Source: Candidatus Latescibacterota bacterium
GTDB lineage: Bacteria; Latescibacterota; UBA2968
Assembly: GCA_022824945.1 (NCBI GenBank)
Contig: JAJDYX010000055.1
Location: 1 to 64,000 of the forward strand
Direction: 5' to 3'
Length of the DNA stretch: 64,000 nucleotides
The position numbers and the translations under genes are program-made. Of the stretch, positions 62,128 to 64,000 are shown in pieces. Under the pieces are notes generated by a model. That model saw only the letters and a list, made by a program, of their open reading frames with translations. It did no database searches and was not told where the DNA came from. Each line of letters opens with the position of its first letter. Positions within the stretch are counted from its first letter, which is position 1.

Positions 62128-63580
62128 ATTCATCTGCCTTTCGAGAGAATTTCCCATGCAATTTTCTGATAACCCATATCAACGCAAGTAGAACCGTAGC
62201 AACAGTCCAAATAATAAGAGCAATCCCCAATATAATCTTGCTTGGAGACCGGCTTGTATCCTGTTTTGAAGTTGTTGTATCCTGTATTAATCTCAAGGAA
62301 AGGGTTATGGAATTGTCATCTGCCATGTATTGGTCTATGATGCGCCGGAGGTCTTCAGTACTAACGGATTCTATATCCTTGATCAATTTCGGATATAGCA
62401 TGGGGTCATTGGTATGGGCAAATGCCCGCCCGAATGAAGAAGCCATGCTCGAGCGGTTGTAAAATGCGGAATACATGCTGTGCAATTGTTCATTGCGGGC
62501 TGCATTGAGTTTATCTTCAGAGATCGATTTCATCTTCTCTAACTCGACACGAATAATATCATGAACAGCATCTGAGGATGTAGTATGGGGCAGGTCTGCA
62601 GTGCAATTCATAAGACTGAATCCTCTATAATGGCTGAGTCCTATACTGAAAACCTTTGCAAGTCCAGAATCAACTATATAAGACTTCAATGAATTCGAAT
62701 TTTTATTCATAATGCGAGAAAGAATGAGCAATCCCGCATAGTCGCGATGGTCTAAGCCTGGTGTGTACCAGCTTTTCCTGAATTTGGCAATACTGAGACC
62801 TTTTGTAGTAATCCTGAACTTTTTGCCCAATACTCTGGGCTTAGAAAATTGAGTAGATGGCAATTCGTCTGGTATTTGCTCATTGCCATAAGCTTCGTCC
62901 AATTTTGTCAGGACATAGTCAACATCCACATCGCCGATCACGACAATCAATCTCTTTTGGCGGCGCAGAAAATCCTCATAGTACGCTTGTAAACCAACGG
63001 GTTCGAGTTGTTTGATAAAATCCTCTGCCCCAACACCACTAAAATTTTTCCTTCCATATACATAGTTCGAAAATCGATTGGAGAATTGTATATTTAAGTT
63101 TGCAGCTCTGCCGCTTCTTTCCGTCAGTACAATTTTCTTTTCCTTTTCAACGACTTCTTCATTGATCACTGTGTTGTAATATGTTTCTGAATCTATATCA
63201 ACTGCAAGATCAAACTTATCCTTTGGAAATCTCAGTATAAAGTGCGTATAATGATGAGAAGTAATAGCGTGTTTTTGGCCTCCATTCTTGCTAACGACTT
63301 CGGCATGATTTCTAGTGCCAGACATGATATGCTCTAAGAAGTGTATCCGTCCCTGTTTACCTTCTTCCTCATCTGCCGAACCAGCACTGTAGAAGGTCTG
63401 GTATTCAAAGGTCGGGATTGTCCGATCCACGACAATCACGGCGTCAAGATTGGGATTGATGGTATAGTGTTGCGCGGTGAGTTCTTTGGACAACACCTCC
63501 GTCCCAACAAGCTCATAAGCCAGACAGTTATTCGACAAGCCCCATACGAGAAATAAAATAATAGCATAAATTTTCTTCAT
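62099..63580 (-). CDS. M16-family zinc peptidase with C-terminal membrane anchor
   Basis: A 493-residue M16 peptidase. The zinc motif is H80-F-L-E83-H84, with a downstream Glu (E147 or E154) as the likely third ligand. A signal peptide (KKIYAIILFLVWGLSNNCLA) precedes it. Near residues 447-470 a transmembrane helix (IILGIALIIWTVATVLLALIWVI) and a charged tail follow, an uncommon addition for M16 peptidases. The catalytic domain would face the periplasm. The inactive partner overlaps its end, so both are made in one unit. Confidence 0.85.
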   Translation of the reverse strand: MKKIYAIILFLVWGLSNNCLAYELVGTEVLSKELTAQHYTINPNLDAVIVVDRTIPTFEYQTFYSAGSADEEEGKQGRIHFLEHIMSGTRNHAEVVSKNGGQKHAITSHHYTHFILRFPKDKFDLAVDIDSETYYNTVINEEVVEKEKKIVLTERSGRAANLNIQFSNRFSNYVYGRKNFSGVGAEDFIKQLEPVGLQAYYEDFLRRQKRLIVVIGDVDVDYVLTKLDEAYGNEQIPDELPSTQFSKPRVLGKKFRITTKGLSIAKFRKSWYTPGLDHRDYAGLLILSRIMNKNSNSLKSYIVDSGLAKVFSIGLSHYRGFSLMNCTADLPHTTSSDAVHDIIRVELEKMKSISEDKLNAARNEQLHSMYSAFYNRSSMASSFGRAFAHTNDPMLYPKLIKDIESVSTEDLRRIIDQYMADDNSITLSLRLIQDTTTSKQDTSRSPSKIILGIALIIWTVATVLLALIWVIRKLHGKFSRKADEYVYVPESDI

Positions 63581-63589
63581 GTTTAAACC

Positions 63590-64000
63590 TCACGAAAGTT
63601 CGACATCTACCGGAGCTTTTCGCTCAATACTATCGCAAATCGCCTCGCATACCACCATCGCCTGACACGCATCTCGCAGGGTTGGTGAACCTGCCTCCCC
63701 TTTTTGTACAGCCCGCGCAAAAGCCTGCATTTGCCCCCAGTATCCACCTCGTTTTTCCGCATTGTCCCGCACCGCGGGTGAATAAGACTGGGATGGAATA
63801 CCGGGCGAGGGTTGGTACCCCCCTTCGGGCGAGTGGGGTTCAAAATCCAACGTGTGTAAATTCACCAAACGCAAATGCGCCCGTGCATCGCCCGCCGCTT
63901 CAATCTTACACGTCCAATTTGGGGTACAACCTGTCAGCGTAATCATTCCGGTAGCACCACTATCAAAATGCGCGGTACAGGCAATTGCAAATCGCCCGCC
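63590..64000 (-). CDS. Gfo/Idh/MocA-family oxidoreductase, N-terminal part outside window
   Basis: The frame stays open to the right edge. It covers about 136 residues of the C-terminal half of a Gfo/Idh/MocA-type sugar oxidoreductase (GRFAIACTAHFDSGATGMITLTG, then the final helix LRDACQAMVVCEAICDSIERKAPVDV). The dinucleotide-binding half is not in view. It ends 9 bp before the M16 gene, so the M16 pair may be transcribed with it. Confidence 0.7.
   Translation of the reverse strand, partial: GGRFAIACTAHFDSGATGMITLTGCTPNWTCKIEAAGDARAHLRLVNLHTLDFEPHSPEGGYQPSPGIPSQSYSPAVRDNAEKRGGYWGQMQAFARAVQKGEAGSPTLRDACQAMVVCEAICDSIERKAPVDVELS

Overview
The window looks like a chromosomal segment of an uncultured Gram-negative heterotroph of the FCB / Latescibacterota-Poribacteria kind. 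Three things support this: sulfatases, phytanoyl-CoA dioxygenase (PhyH)-type oxygenases and TIM-barrel sugar isomerases occur together; there is a DUF4159-MoxR-DUF58-BatA-DUF4175 operon; and GWxTD, OmpP1/FadL-like and EF-hand/dockerin-bearing surface proteins are present. This assignment is inferred from gene content only; there is no rRNA gene. No prophage, insertion sequence or CRISPR array was seen.

Layout. 1-860: truncated secreted protein with 49-residue repeats. 1.3-15.0 kb (+): a catabolic cluster with two sugar-isomerase-like proteins, two sulfatase-fold enzymes, a TolB-like propeller, a DppA-like peptidase, an SMP-30/NHL-like propeller, an FGGY pentulose kinase and a three-gene acetoin/pyruvate-dehydrogenase-type complex (E2, E1alpha, E1beta, no E3). 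A small A/T-rich islet with a HEPN gene (3.6-5.0 kb) interrupts it. 15.0-15.4 kb: tRNA-Leu(UAA) and tRNA-Cys with promoter and terminators. 15.4-17.9 kb (-): ThuA, Ldh2-type dehydrogenase and PhyH. 18.0-31.7 kb (-): an eight-gene, mostly translationally coupled operon (TPR/HExxH protease, DUF4159, MoxR ATPase, DUF58, BatA-like VWA, DUF4175, VWA/amidotransferase-like, caspase-like pseudoenzyme). 31.8-36.1 kb: aldo/keto reductase, heme A synthase-like protein, mannonate-dehydratase-like enzyme, tRNA-Leu(CAG), EamA transporter. 36.1-40.5 kb (+): GWxTD/TPR protein and a cobalt-type nitrile hydratase operon whose accessory protein ends in a His-rich tail. 40.6-45.6 kb (-): PLP enzyme, carboxypeptidase-regulatory-like protein, MFS transporter, sulfatase. 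45.7-50.0 kb (-): malate dehydrogenase-like, TPR protein, DUF2281-like, 4-oxalocrotonate tautomerase, propeller with dockerin-like repeats. 50.1-55.6 kb (+): TauE/SafE permease, lipoprotein, outer-membrane protein, PhyH, DegT aminotransferase, TPR protein. 55.6-64 kb: DUF445, M42 peptidase, RND permease, an M16 peptidase pair and a partial Gfo/Idh/MocA oxidoreductase.

Two threads run through it. One is catabolism of modified, probably sulfated, sugars: sulfatases, isomerases, kinase, ThuA, Gfo/Idh/MocA and exporters. The other is a large envelope-associated MoxR/VWA machine, the best candidate here for an under-described system. Several intergenic gaps carry short, imperfect 8-11-bp period repeats, and seven good sigma70-type promoters (-35, 17 bp, -10) could be placed.
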